NCBI GenBank assembly: GCA_046328715.1
Contig: JAXLWB010000007.1
Location: 62,001 to 126,000, forward strand
Source: JAXLWB01 sp046328715
GTDB lineage: Bacteria; Chloroflexota; Anaerolineae; Caldilineales; Caldilineaceae
DNA: 64,000 nt
Direction of reading: 5' to 3'
A program made the position numbers and the translations under genes. Each line of letters starts with the position of its first letter. Position 1 is the stretch's first letter. A model generated the notes under the pieces. That model was not told the origin of the DNA, searched no databases, and saw only the letters and a program-made list of their open reading frames with translations. Shown piece by piece: positions 8,518-17,023 of this stretch.

Positions 8518-10350
8518 ATGACACATCGCGAACGCTGGTTGGTAGCGCTGCTCTTGCTAGGCTACGTTGCAACTGGCATCTTTTATGCACTAGATAACCC
8601 CCTCTACCTTAAACCCGACGAATATTATCATTTTGTCTTTGTCCAGCATCTGCTGGATGGGAAGGGGTTGCCTTCGGTTGATACTTCGCGGGTTGGGGTG
8701 GGTAACCATAGTCCAGTCGAAGCAGAGGGCCATCAGCCGCCACTCTATTACGCGGCAGTGGCAGCCATCGCTACGACTTTGGGACTACAGGAGCATCTGG
8801 TCCCTGCGAACAATCCTCACTTTTTGAGCACGCAACAGGGCAACCGTCATGTCTGGACGCCGTTGTATGCAAAGTTGTCACAAGTGCCGATCTTCGTGAG
8901 TGGGCGCTTGCTGTCGCTGCTGTGCGGCGTAATAGCGCTGATCTTTATCTATCGTTTGGCGCGCCGCTACCTTTCATCACAGGTTGCGCTGCTCAGCGTT
9001 GCTCTGATTGGCTTAAACCCGCAGTTTCTCTTTATTGCCACCTCGTTTAGCAACGACATGGCCAGCGTGATGACAATTCATATCGGCCTTTGGATGATTG
9101 TTGTGGTCAGCCAAGAGCGCCTCACGTGGCGTTGGAGTGCGCTACTGGGCGTCGTCATTGCGTTGGCGACGTTGACCAAGATTGGTGGAATGGGTCTCTT
9201 TGCGCCGCTTGGTGTGGTGGCCTTGTGGCAGGCATGGAAAGACCGACATCTGCGAACTTTGCTTTATGCTGCACTCGCCTTTTTAGTTTGGCTGGCACTT
9301 TGTTCCTGGTGGTTGTGGCGTAATTGGTTGCTTTATCACGATCCTTTGACTACGACCTTGCTGCCGGTGCTGTTGGGCGCGCGTACAGATCCGTTTATGG
9401 GGGAAGGATTGCTCTCGTACCTCACCTTTGTCTGGAAAGCCTACTGGCTCGATTTCAGCCCAGGCGGGATTCTTTTTGCCGAAGTTGGGGTCTATTGGGT
9501 GATTGCAGTCGTCTGTCTAGTTGGACTGACAGGGTCGGTATGGGTTGTGGTGCGCAAAGCGTCGCTGCGTCCGCTCTTCTGGCTGCTGTGGGGCTGGTTT
9601 GCGCTGGTTTTTGTTTCGCTTTTGCGTCTTACCAGTGGCACGGCTGTCTTTATGGGCGGAGGTCGTTTGCTCTTCCCGGCGACGGCGAGTGTTGGCATCA
9701 CGCTGGCGGTTGGACTCTATGCGGTCGGGGTGCGACGCTGGTTGTTGCCAGGTCTCATTGCCGTGTGTTGGGCTTGTGCCTTGATTGCTCCTTTTCGTTA
9801 CCTGCACACAACCTATCCTCGTCCGCAATTGGTAGAGAGCTTGTCAACGGAGCCAGCATTTCCGGTACACGCACGCTTTGAGGGAGATAGTTTTGAGTTG
9901 ATCGGTTATGATCTTAAGCAGGTCAAATTGGCACCCGGAGAAGCGAAAAATGGCGCAAAGAGTGCAGTAGACATCACCTACTATTGGCAAGCGATCAATG
10001 GGAGCCAACAAAATTTCAGTCTCTTTGTCCAGTGGCTTGACCCGCAACAGTTGAAACCCATCAGCCAGATTGACACCTACCCAGGCTATGGCACTTTCCC
10101 TACCTCGGCCTGGCAACCTGGTAGCATCTTTGTCGATACAGTGCGTCTCTATGCACCTGAGGAAACAAAGATTACAGACGGCATTTTGCTCACTGGCTTG
10201 TACGATTTGTCAACCATGCGCCGCTTGGTCGTAGTTCGTAGTGCGCAAAGTCAGACCGAACGGGATGCGATTTGTCTAGCCACAGTAGGAAAATTTGACA
10301 TCCCAGATCAGTTTGCCTCCTGGCGATGCCCCACCTTAAAATCTAAATAA
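8518..10350 (+). CDS. GT39-like integral membrane glycosyltransferase with C-terminal beta domain
   Basis: The 610-residue protein has a first membrane helix, then an extracytoplasmic loop with KPDEYYH (Asp about residue 34), matching the catalytic acidic residue after the first helix in GT39/ArnT-type and DUF2142 transferases. About ten more helices follow to residue 420. The last 150 residues form a soluble beta-rich module (YYWQ...FVQWLD...YPGYGTFPTSAW...LTGLYD) that recurs twice in the protein at 42679-45315. Such enzymes move a sugar from a polyprenyl-phosphate donor outside the membrane. I use the ATG at 8518; an in-frame TTG lies 15 bases earlier. Acceptor is unknown. Confidence 0.7.
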   Translation: MTHRERWLVALLLLGYVATGIFYALDNPLYLKPDEYYHFVFVQHLLDGKGLPSVDTSRVGVGNHSPVEAEGHQPPLYYAAVAAIATTLGLQEHLVPANNPHFLSTQQGNRHVWTPLYAKLSQVPIFVSGRLLSLLCGVIALIFIYRLARRYLSSQVALLSVALIGLNPQFLFIATSFSNDMASVMTIHIGLWMIVVVSQERLTWRWSALLGVVIALATLTKIGGMGLFAPLGVVALWQAWKDRHLRTLLYAALAFLVWLALCSWWLWRNWLLYHDPLTTTLLPVLLGARTDPFMGEGLLSYLTFVWKAYWLDFSPGGILFAEVGVYWVIAVVCLVGLTGSVWVVVRKASLRPLFWLLWGWFALVFVSLLRLTSGTAVFMGGGRLLFPATASVGITLAVGLYAVGVRRWLLPGLIAVCWACALIAPFRYLHTTYPRPQLVESLSTEPAFPVHARFEGDSFELIGYDLKQVKLAPGEAKNGAKSAVDITYYWQAINGSQQNFSLFVQWLDPQQLKPISQIDTYPGYGTFPTSAWQPGSIFVDTVRLYAPEETKITDGILLTGLYDLSTMRRLVVVRSAQSQTERDAICLATVGKFDIPDQFASWRCPTLKSK

Positions 10351-10353
10351 TCA

Positions 10354-10405
10354 CGAAATAGACGAATCACACGTTATCTGGTTTTCGTGTGATTCGTCTA
10401 TTTCG
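10354..10405. terminator. Perfect 20-bp inverted repeat between convergent genes
   Basis: Arms 10354-10373 and 10386-10405 are perfectly complementary (core GACGAATCACACG) with a 12-nt loop. It starts four bases after the stop codon of the GT39-like gene and ends five bases before the stop of the convergent ATPase gene. Position suits a bidirectional transcript end, but neither side has a long T-tract. Confidence 0.7.
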
Positions 10406-10410
10406 CTGTT

Positions 10411-11463
10411 CTAATGTGTATGTTCTACTGGAAGTAACCAAATACGTTGGGGTGGCAGATGAAGCCATACTTGATCGCCAGGCTGGGCAGTGGTGTCAAT
10501 CGCACCATTGGCACGCCAGCTTTGATCGCCGACAAGGAGTACAAATTGTGTGTATGTGCCGAGGTAGACGGTGGAAACGACGGTTGCCGCAACGGTATTG
10601 GGTGCAGAGTCAACTTCCGCTGTGATCTTCACTTCTTCGGGGCGGACCGTCAGCAGCACAGGGCCATCGGCAAAATTAAGTGCATCAGGAATCGTTAACG
10701 TACCAACCGTAGTCTCGATCTGATTGCCCCGTTTTGTCCCGGCCAGAATGTTTTCGTTGCGAAAAAAGCGTGCCACGGTCGCTGTGTGCGGACGCTCATA
10801 GAAGACGCGCGGCACATCGTACTGTTGTAACTTGCCTTCCAACATCAATGCTACCTTGTCGGCCAACATCACCGCTTCCTCCTGGTCGTGGGTGACAAAG
10901 ATTGTCGTGATCTTGAGTTGGCGTTGGATGGTGCGAATTAGTTCGCGCATCTCCAGGCGTAAATTGGCATCCAGATTGGCCAATGGCTCATCTAGCAAGA
11001 GCACATTAGGCTGTACAACCAGCGCACGAGCCAGGGCGATCCGTTGCTGTTGCCCGCCGGATAACTCGTGGGCCCGTCGCTTCTCATAGCCAGGCAACTT
11101 AACCAGTCGCAACATCTCGCTGACTCGGGCGTCAATCTCTGCCTGCTTGATTCCCTGCATGCGTAAACCGAAGCCAACATTTTGCGCCACATTCATGGTT
11201 GGGAAGAGCAAATGTTTCTGGAAGACCATTACTGCCCCACGCCGTTCGGTGGGTACATTCAACATCGACTTGCCATCGAAGAGCACGTCCCCTTCATTTG
11301 GCAGCAATAACCCAGTGATCATCCGCAGCGTCGTCGTCTTGCCGCAGCCGGATGGCCCCAAGAACGCCACCATCTCGCCTGATTCAATGGTCAGATTGAG
11401 TCGATTAACGGCGGTCACATCTCCAAAGCGCCGAGTTAGATCCTTGAGAACAACAGTAGTCAT
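10411..11463 (-). CDS. ABC transporter ATP-binding protein, PotA/FbpC/YnjD-like
   Basis: This 350-residue ATPase has Walker A GPSGCGKTT at residues 36-44, a Q-loop near FQKHLLFP, the signature LSGGQQQR, Walker B in LLLDEPLANLD, and a switch His in VTHDQEEA. The C-terminal 110 residues have the TOBE-type fold typical of MalK/PotA/FbpC ATPases. It probably serves the two permeases and binding protein at 12697-15801, which lack an ATPase of their own. It is separated from them by about 1.2 kb holding a small gene and a decayed gene. Confidence 0.88.
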   Translation of the reverse strand: MTTVVLKDLTRRFGDVTAVNRLNLTIESGEMVAFLGPSGCGKTTTLRMITGLLLPNEGDVLFDGKSMLNVPTERRGAVMVFQKHLLFPTMNVAQNVGFGLRMQGIKQAEIDARVSEMLRLVKLPGYEKRRAHELSGGQQQRIALARALVVQPNVLLLDEPLANLDANLRLEMRELIRTIQRQLKITTIFVTHDQEEAVMLADKVALMLEGKLQQYDVPRVFYERPHTATVARFFRNENILAGTKRGNQIETTVGTLTIPDALNFADGPVLLTVRPEEVKITAEVDSAPNTVAATVVSTVYLGTYTQFVLLVGDQSWRANGAIDTTAQPGDQVWLHLPPQRIWLLPVEHTH

Positions 11464-11530
11464 AGAGGATTAAGTCTGCAAAGTTAGGAATCAAACACTG
11501 CTGTATGAATTGAAATATGAACCTGAATAT

Positions 11531-12144
11531 TCAACCTGTGGATGAGTAATCTCCCAAACATCTCAATCCTACAAAGAGTTCTTTACACCATTCTTCATAT
11601 TTACGAATCAGGTCAAAATATTCTTGGTTGTGCCAAAGCAACAAATCATTAATTAGGGTTTCGAGTGATAGTAGTCCCTAAACCCATATTCCGCAATTGC
11701 GCTCATGCGACCTTGTTCAGTGCATCTACCCTACACTAAAATAGAACCGCTAATGGCTTGCATCCGTCCTTTGACAGTGACTTTATAGTGATTTGTATTT
11801 CTTGCAGCATCAGGAAAAATCTGCCAAAGCACCATGATTGTGATGGTGGAGTTGAGAAGATGACTCAAGGGTTAAGTATCGGTAATTTTCATATTCCAAC
11901 TCACATTTCATCTCTGCAATATATACACCGCCATCGTTCTTTGATCGAAGGTGAAGTCCAGCGTATAGGGTTTTCCACTAACCGATCTGATGGTAGTCCG
12001 CCAAATTTTCATAGGGTGCTTGAGAAGCGTTTGACCAACAACGAGACAATACTCTTCATTGAAAATGCCAAAGAGGCGCGAGAGAAATTTATCGCGAGAG
12101 GGTAAAGTAGAACAAAAAAGACTTTGGAATGTCGCATATGTCAT
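11531..12144 (-). pseudogene. Decayed protein gene, family not recognised
   Basis: On the minus strand, protein-like stretches follow each other in changing frames. The first runs through SGKPYTLDFTFDQRT. After a shift comes AEMKCELEYENYRYL. After another come NHYKVTVKGRMQAISGS and, beyond an in-frame TAG, EQGRMSAIAEYGF. Last comes LINDLLLWHNQEYFDLIRKY, ending at the stop at 11531-11533. The composition looks like a real soluble protein, yet at least three frameshifts and one stop separate the pieces. The region is AT-rich compared with its neighbours. I do not recognise the family. It lies between the ATPase gene and the rest of the YnjBCD-like operon. Confidence 0.5.
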
Positions 12145-12279
12145 AAATATTTAGTAAGAGGATTAAACGCGCAAAAGTACTCTTTTGCTATTTGGTATAG
12201 AAAATTATCGTTGCACAACAAGCAAGCCTGTTATTGGTGTAAACGTGGAGTAAAAAGGAGAAAGAAAATCTACTGATTA
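12124..12279 (+). other. Short open frame with two Cys pairs (possible zinc-ribbon remnant)
   Basis: Plus-strand frame with a possible TTG start encodes about 51 residues including CRICH and, 32 residues later, CYWCK, followed by a Lys/Arg-rich tail. The spacing resembles a treble-clef or zinc-ribbon module. There is no clear ribosome site, and the frame upstream is interrupted by TAA at 12103-12105. It may be a relic of inserted DNA. Confidence 0.25.
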
Positions 12280-12286
12280 AGCAACA

Positions 12287-12637
12287 TCAGTTTTTGGATT
12301 GAAGTTGGCTGGCAACCTGGATCTTGAGAGCGGTGATAATATGTTCAATGTGTGCTAACTCGTCCAGTTCTCTTTGTTCAATCTCACTCAGTATTCCTGC
12401 CTGATTTAATGCAAACAACCGTTGTAGCCTGCTTTGTGCACGTTCAGAAGTATGATAGCTCAGTACAACATGTGGAGAAGGCCCTGTTTTGAGGAACTCA
12501 ATGATCTCAGTCGCAGTTTCGATGGCTAAAGTGCGAAATCCAACCAGACTTAATTCCAATAAAGTGGGCAGCCACATACGAATCGGCTCAACCTGTGCTG
12601 CCAATTCATCGGGCAATTGCATTGTCATCTGGACCAT
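12287..12637 (-). CDS. Small antitoxin-like protein of unknown function
   Basis: The product has 116 residues. It opens with TMQLPDELAAQVEPI, a pattern seen in small ribbon-helix-helix-like antitoxin families, and ends in a helical half with LFALNQAGILSEIEQRELDE, a turn typical of small cyanobacterial and Chloroflexota proteins listed near toxin-antitoxin pairs. No PIN or other toxin gene is next to it. AGGGAG lies seven bases upstream of the ATG. It follows the second permease gene on the same strand. Function is unknown; the antitoxin idea is only a resemblance. Confidence 0.6.
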   Translation of the reverse strand: MVQMTMQLPDELAAQVEPIRMWLPTLLELSLVGFRTLAIETATEIIEFLKTGPSPHVVLSYHTSERAQSRLQRLFALNQAGILSEIEQRELDELAHIEHIITALKIQVASQLQSKN

Positions 12638-12696
12638 CGTCGTTCTCCCTACTGAATTCCGAAAACTGCAACCTGCAACCTACAATGGTCATTCTA

Positions 12697-13500
12697 TCAC
12701 AATTTGCCAAATCCGCCCATCACCGCTGCTTCACGGCTGAGTTGGCGCGAGGTCAGAATGAGTACCAGGATGGCCGGTGCTACGAAGATCAAGCTGATAG
12801 CCGCCGCAGTTGACTCGTTGGAGCCGCTGATGAACGGAAAAAGCACCATCGGCAAAGTGACGATGCGCCCACCGCCGATCAATAGGGTAGTAATATACTG
12901 GCTCCAGGAGATTAAGAAGGTAAAAAGGCTGGCGACCAACAACCCTGGGAAAATGGCTGGCAATGTGATATGCCAAAAGACACGGATCGGGCTGGCTCCC
13001 AAGGTGCGCGCTGTCTCTTCCAGTTCCAGGCCATAGTTGGCAAATACGCTCGCCATCACCAGTACCATGTAGGGAATGCAAGGGATGAGGTGGATCAGCA
13101 CCACGCCCAAAAAGCTGTCATGGAGTCGATAGCGGATAAACAGCACATGGATGCCCATCACGGCGACAATGCCAGGGACGATGATCGGCAACATCAGAAA
13201 CCATTCAATCCAAGCCTTACCTCGAAATTGATAGAGGGCGAGGGCGCGGGCGGCAGGCAAGCCAACGACAATCGATAGAGCGCAGACGATCAAGGCGATC
13301 TCGACACTGGTCAGAAAGGCTTCGCCCACGCGTGAGGCACTAGAAAAGGTATAGATCCAGGCCTTGAGGCTCCATTCGCCAGGCAGCAGATTCGGATAAT
13401 ACCAGCGAAAGGCAAACGACCAGAGAATCTGCGGCAGCAGCGGCGCAAAGGTCGCAATGTAAATGGCCAGCAAAATCAGCCGTCGTTCGAGTTTACTCAT
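12697..13500 (-). CDS. ABC transporter permease, second subunit of YnjBCD-like system
   Basis: The 267-residue protein has six predicted membrane helices and an EAA loop around ARTLGASPIRVFWHITLPAI. The reading frame is open far upstream, but the start is set by the ATG at 13500-13498 (MSKLERR), which overlaps the TGA of the preceding permease in an ATGA, indicating translational coupling. Permeases of this PotC/FbpB-like class pair with a TOBE-type ATPase. In E. coli YnjC both permease halves are fused in one polypeptide; here they are separate genes. Confidence 0.88.
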   Translation of the reverse strand: MSKLERRLILLAIYIATFAPLLPQILWSFAFRWYYPNLLPGEWSLKAWIYTFSSASRVGEAFLTSVEIALIVCALSIVVGLPAARALALYQFRGKAWIEWFLMLPIIVPGIVAVMGIHVLFIRYRLHDSFLGVVLIHLIPCIPYMVLVMASVFANYGLELEETARTLGASPIRVFWHITLPAIFPGLLVASLFTFLISWSQYITTLLIGGGRIVTLPMVLFPFISGSNESTAAAISLIFVAPAILVLILTSRQLSREAAVMGGFGKL

Positions 13501-14372
13501 GATGACTGCACCGCATAACGTACTAACCGTCGATAGGCCATCAACAGCAAGAGCGAAATCACCATTAAGATGACATTGATCGCCATCGCCTGCGGACGCA
13601 CAAGCAAGTTGGGGTTCTGATAGGTTTGAAAAGCGAGTACGGGCAAGGTGGTCGGATAGCGAACGCCCAAGAGCAGCGGAATTTCGTAGCTGGCAAAGAC
13701 AAAGGCAAAGACAATAATCGACGTAGAGATGATCCCTGGCAAGATCAGCGGCATCAACACATGCCAAAAACGTTGCCAGCGATTGGCCCCCAATGTTTTG
13801 GCAATCTCTTCATATTGCGGCCCCACACTCTGCAGAATGGCCAGCACCACCAAGCCGATAAAAGGAACCTCCTTCCAGACAAAGGTCAGAATGATGGCAA
13901 TGCCCGGGCGGTCAAAGACTAAGACCGGAAAATCGGCCGCTTTTTCAAGTAGCCCCAGATTGACGGCAATTCGTGAAAATAGGCCACTCTGGGTCAGCAG
14001 CAGCACCATGCCATTCGCAGCTACCAAATGAGGAATTGGGATCGGAAGCTGATAGACGAACTTTGCAATTTGGCTATTGGGAAAACTCTCACGTAGTGCC
14101 AGCGCGGTGACCACTGCCAGCGCACAAGGAATCAAGGTTGCCCAAAAGGCAATCCGAAACGTCTGCCACAGCGAAAGCAGAAAGCTTGAATCGCTCAGTA
14201 CCTGCACATAGTAGTAAAGTGTAAAGCGAGTCAACCCAATCACCGGGAAGTAGCCGAAACTTTGAGCGATCCCTGCTGCTACCCCTCCCACAAAGAGCAG
14301 GAGCAGAATCAGTAGTGCAGGGGCCAACAACAAATAGGCTCGATTCGCCTCAAGAAAACGTCGCCAGAGCAT
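13497..14372 (-). CDS. ABC transporter permease, first subunit of YnjBCD-like system
   Basis: The product has 291 residues with six or seven membrane helices. The ATPase-docking loop is visible as AKTLGANRWQRFWHVLMPLI in the second half. It lies 124 bases downstream of the binding protein gene and overlaps the second permease by four bases. Together they form the channel of a type I importer. Substrate is unknown; YnjB-type systems have been linked only tentatively to thiamine-like or other small molecules. Confidence 0.88.
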   Translation of the reverse strand: MLWRRFLEANRAYLLLAPALLILLLLFVGGVAAGIAQSFGYFPVIGLTRFTLYYYVQVLSDSSFLLSLWQTFRIAFWATLIPCALAVVTALALRESFPNSQIAKFVYQLPIPIPHLVAANGMVLLLTQSGLFSRIAVNLGLLEKAADFPVLVFDRPGIAIILTFVWKEVPFIGLVVLAILQSVGPQYEEIAKTLGANRWQRFWHVLMPLILPGIISTSIIVFAFVFASYEIPLLLGVRYPTTLPVLAFQTYQNPNLLVRPQAMAINVILMVISLLLLMAYRRLVRYAVQSS

Positions 14373-14403
14373 AACAACTTGCCTAATTGCTCAATGTTTT
14401 AGT

Positions 14404-14473
14404 ACAACAACGAACGGAGAATGGAACGCAACATGGACTACTTTCCTTCGTTCCATTCTTCATTCGTTGTTGT
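14404..14473. repeat. 25-bp inverted repeat between binding protein and permease genes
   Basis: Arms 14404-14428 and 14449-14473 match at 23 of 25 positions, core word CGAACGGAGAATGGAACG. It sits in the middle of the operon directly after the binding protein stop codon, a place where hairpins commonly stabilise the upstream mRNA and lower expression of the downstream permeases. Confidence 0.75.
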
Positions 14474-14496
14474 GTAATTTCTAACCCGTCATCAAA

Positions 14497-15801
14497 TTAC
14501 TTTTTCAACACATTTTCTTCCCAACCCTTGTCGATCGGCTCGACCCAACTGGCGCGTGCTTCGGGCAAGGCGGCACCACGCAGCACATCGGAGGCCAGCG
14601 TGGCTTCGCCGCGAGGGATGTCAGCAAGTTGTTTCTGCTCATCAGCACTCAGCTTTGCCGGATCAATCGCCACGCCCCAGCCCAGCGAGTTGGCGTCGGC
14701 CATGCCAATTTGGTACTCAGGCGAGAGCAGGTAGTTGGCGAGCACGAGTGCTCCAGCCGGATTGGGGGCGTTGAAGGGAATCGCCACATAGCTGATGTTG
14801 GCGAGGGTGCCACTATCGAGGACATAGGTGCGAATGGTGGCCGGATATTGCCCGCTCTTGATGTAGCTGGAGGCACGGTTGGCGTCATACTCCATGGCGA
14901 AGTCGGTTTCTCCATTGGCCAGCAGATCGGCCATCGGCCCAAGTTCGGGATAGGTTTCGCCGTTTCGCCAGAGATTAGGTTCAATCTCGTTTAGATATTC
15001 CCAAACCTTGGGGGCAAGCCGGTCATATTCGGCCTGATCGAACTCTTTGAGAAAGGGATCGTTGCCGCCCGCTGCCCAATAAAACAACATGCGGACAAAG
15101 GCGCTGCCCACATGGTTGGGCGGAGCAGGATAGGTGAAACGTCCGGGGTTGGCGGCAATCCAATCGCGCAATTCTTCAAAGGTTTTGGGTGGCGTGGGAA
15201 CGTTTTGCGAGTTGTATTCGAGCACCCACTGAAAGCTGGCCCACGGTGTCTCGTAGCCATCAATCGCTACGCCAAAGTCATAGCCGAGCGCCGGATCGTC
15301 CCAGTTGACATATTGGCGATTGGGCAGCAGATCGCTAAAGGGGCCATAGAGCAAGCCGCCATCTTTCATCGTGCGGAAATTTTCGCCGTTAATCCAAATC
15401 AGATCGACGCTGCCGCCACTGGTCACACCAGCGGATTTCTCATTGAGCACCTTGTTAACTGCATCGGACGTTGCGTCCAGCGGCACACGATTGAGGGTCA
15501 CACCAAACTGTTCCTTGAGAGGACCACCCACTTTTTCATCGACTTGCTGGTTGATCCAGTCCGAACCTCCCCACATGTACCAGTTGACAGTGGTTCCTTT
15601 CGCCGCTGCCAGCACTTCATCCCAGGTTGCATAGGTCGGCGCTCCTGAAGCGGCAGGTACCGCCGCACCTTGCTCGCTGCTGCTATCGGTTTGTCCGGCT
15701 GGGGAAGGTGCAATACAAGCGGAAACGAGCGCAGCAATTAGCAAAAAAAATAGCGCCCGATGAGGTAATTTTGTTACCCAACGGAAGTTATGCAAACCCA
15801 T
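14497..15801 (-). CDS. YnjB-like ABC transporter substrate-binding lipoprotein
   Basis: The 434-residue protein starts with a signal peptide ending in a lipobox (LVSAC, Cys about residue 29), so it is exported and lipid-anchored. The mature part matches the YnjB family closely: GTTVNWYMWGGSDWIN, GSVDLIWINGENFRTMKDGG, then PFSDLLPNRQYV. The first two blocks are family hallmarks. It should bind substrate outside the membrane and deliver it to the two permeases encoded next. No cognate ATPase is adjacent; the nearest candidate is at 10411-11463. Confidence 0.85.
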   Translation of the reverse strand: MGLHNFRWVTKLPHRALFFLLIAALVSACIAPSPAGQTDSSSEQGAAVPAASGAPTYATWDEVLAAAKGTTVNWYMWGGSDWINQQVDEKVGGPLKEQFGVTLNRVPLDATSDAVNKVLNEKSAGVTSGGSVDLIWINGENFRTMKDGGLLYGPFSDLLPNRQYVNWDDPALGYDFGVAIDGYETPWASFQWVLEYNSQNVPTPPKTFEELRDWIAANPGRFTYPAPPNHVGSAFVRMLFYWAAGGNDPFLKEFDQAEYDRLAPKVWEYLNEIEPNLWRNGETYPELGPMADLLANGETDFAMEYDANRASSYIKSGQYPATIRTYVLDSGTLANISYVAIPFNAPNPAGALVLANYLLSPEYQIGMADANSLGWGVAIDPAKLSADEQKQLADIPRGEATLASDVLRGAALPEARASWVEPIDKGWEENVLKK

Positions 15802-15852
15802 TGTTAGCTCCTTGTGTGATTGAGATAGTGGATAATCGGTCGAACTGTATCA

Positions 15853-15876
15853 CTCACAGATACTTCGCTCTGTGAG
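15853..15876. terminator. Hairpin downstream of the radical SAM gene
   Basis: CTCACAGA at 15853-15860 pairs perfectly with TCTGTGAG at 15869-15876. It lies between the radical SAM stop and the YnjB-like start on the same strand. It could end the upstream transcript or serve as an operator for ynjB; there is no strong T-tract. Confidence 0.4.
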
Positions 15877-15968
15877 CGAGCTTACTCCAGCGGTCGTTGC
15901 CTGAACAGAACGGTTCTATGCTGAATAGGAAAGACGATACCATTTGAAATGATGGTAATTGGGGGTTC

Positions 15969-16955
15969 TCACTTCCGCTCATGAATAAAACCAGCTTCCC
16001 AGAGCATCTGCTCGCAGGCGCTGACGGAGAGTCCACGTCCTTTGGCTGTATCTACTGCCCGATCGCGTGGATTCATGCCCACTTCGGCACAGATCCGATG
16101 CGCCCCAGCTCGCAAACTGACCATACTTGGCTCATGTACTCCCATTTGGCGAACTTGATGGCCTAGGAAGAGACGGGCAACCGCCACAATGCGGGCAATT
16201 TCGATCTCCGAAAGTCTTCCACGATGTTCATAGGGAGTTCCGGCCACAGGAATGCGGCGCATCACCGACAAGATCCCAGCATTGAACTCGCGCGCCAAAC
16301 ACATTTGCTCGACAATTTCTTCCTGGCTATGCTCGGGTCCTACCGGCTCTACACAATAGCGTAGATCCAGGTCAACCTCGCGAATTGCCGCAAAGGTGGC
16401 ACGCCGTCGCTCAGGTTCAATTTCGGTTTCGATGCCCTCACGGAAGCGAAAGACATGATAGACGCCGTCGAACCCGACATCGACCAGCCGCTGCGCCTCC
16501 TTGGGTCCAAAATCGCCGATGTTGGCAATCAAATCAGTCTGGGCGCGCAACGCTTTACGTACTTCCTGGCCAATTTCGATAAATTTGTCGAAGGGATAGT
16601 TTGCTGTCGTCATGAGATAAACTTCATCGGCTCCGGCTGTTTCAAAGTCGAGGGCCTTGACCTTTACTTCGTCTGGGCTGAGCTCATGCAACTGCTGGAT
16701 CAGCCCATGTTTGCTGCCCAAATAACAAAAGTCACAATTTTCTGGGCAGGGCCAAACATTAATACCCACTTGCGAATAGATGGTGCCACGCCCCTGGCAC
16801 TTTTGATGAGAAAAGCGGTTGGCTGCACTCATCAGCAAATAACAGTCGTCGGAGTGCAGTGGTAAACCCAACAAGTATAATGCATCATCCCGGTTGAGCA
16901 GATCGCCACTTTCTACTTTTTGTAGGATGGAGAGAGTCGCGTTGGTGGTTGGCAT
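15969..16955 (-). CDS. Biotin synthase-like radical SAM protein
   Basis: The 328-residue protein carries Cys70, Cys74 and Cys77 in WPCPENCDFCYLG, the CX3CX2C ligand set for the 4Fe-4S cluster that cleaves S-adenosylmethionine. The barrel continues with EVYLMTTANYP, NIGDFGPKEAQ and a C-terminal GMNPRD segment reminiscent of the BioB/HydE group. The second Fe-S cluster ligands of true biotin synthases are not evident, and no other biotin genes are near. The family also includes enzymes for cofactor and sulfur insertion, so the reaction is left open. It lies 68 bases downstream of the DinG gene. Confidence 0.75.
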   Translation of the reverse strand: MPTTNATLSILQKVESGDLLNRDDALYLLGLPLHSDDCYLLMSAANRFSHQKCQGRGTIYSQVGINVWPCPENCDFCYLGSKHGLIQQLHELSPDEVKVKALDFETAGADEVYLMTTANYPFDKFIEIGQEVRKALRAQTDLIANIGDFGPKEAQRLVDVGFDGVYHVFRFREGIETEIEPERRRATFAAIREVDLDLRYCVEPVGPEHSQEEIVEQMCLAREFNAGILSVMRRIPVAGTPYEHRGRLSEIEIARIVAVARLFLGHQVRQMGVHEPSMVSLRAGAHRICAEVGMNPRDRAVDTAKGRGLSVSACEQMLWEAGFIHERK

Positions 16956-17023
16956 GAAGGTTAGGGTTATGGGAAAGGCGTACGAGAACGAGAATGTTCT
17001 CTATCTTAAGCGATGAGAGGATT

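Noticed and set aside
11758..12105. A 115-residue plus-strand frame
   Set aside because: It overlaps the minus-strand remnant segments, has no ribosome site, and its composition is less protein-like than the minus-strand pieces.
12697..13767. A 356-residue frame for the second permease
   Set aside because: The first 89 codons run through the first permease gene out of frame; the ATGA overlap at 13500 marks the true start.
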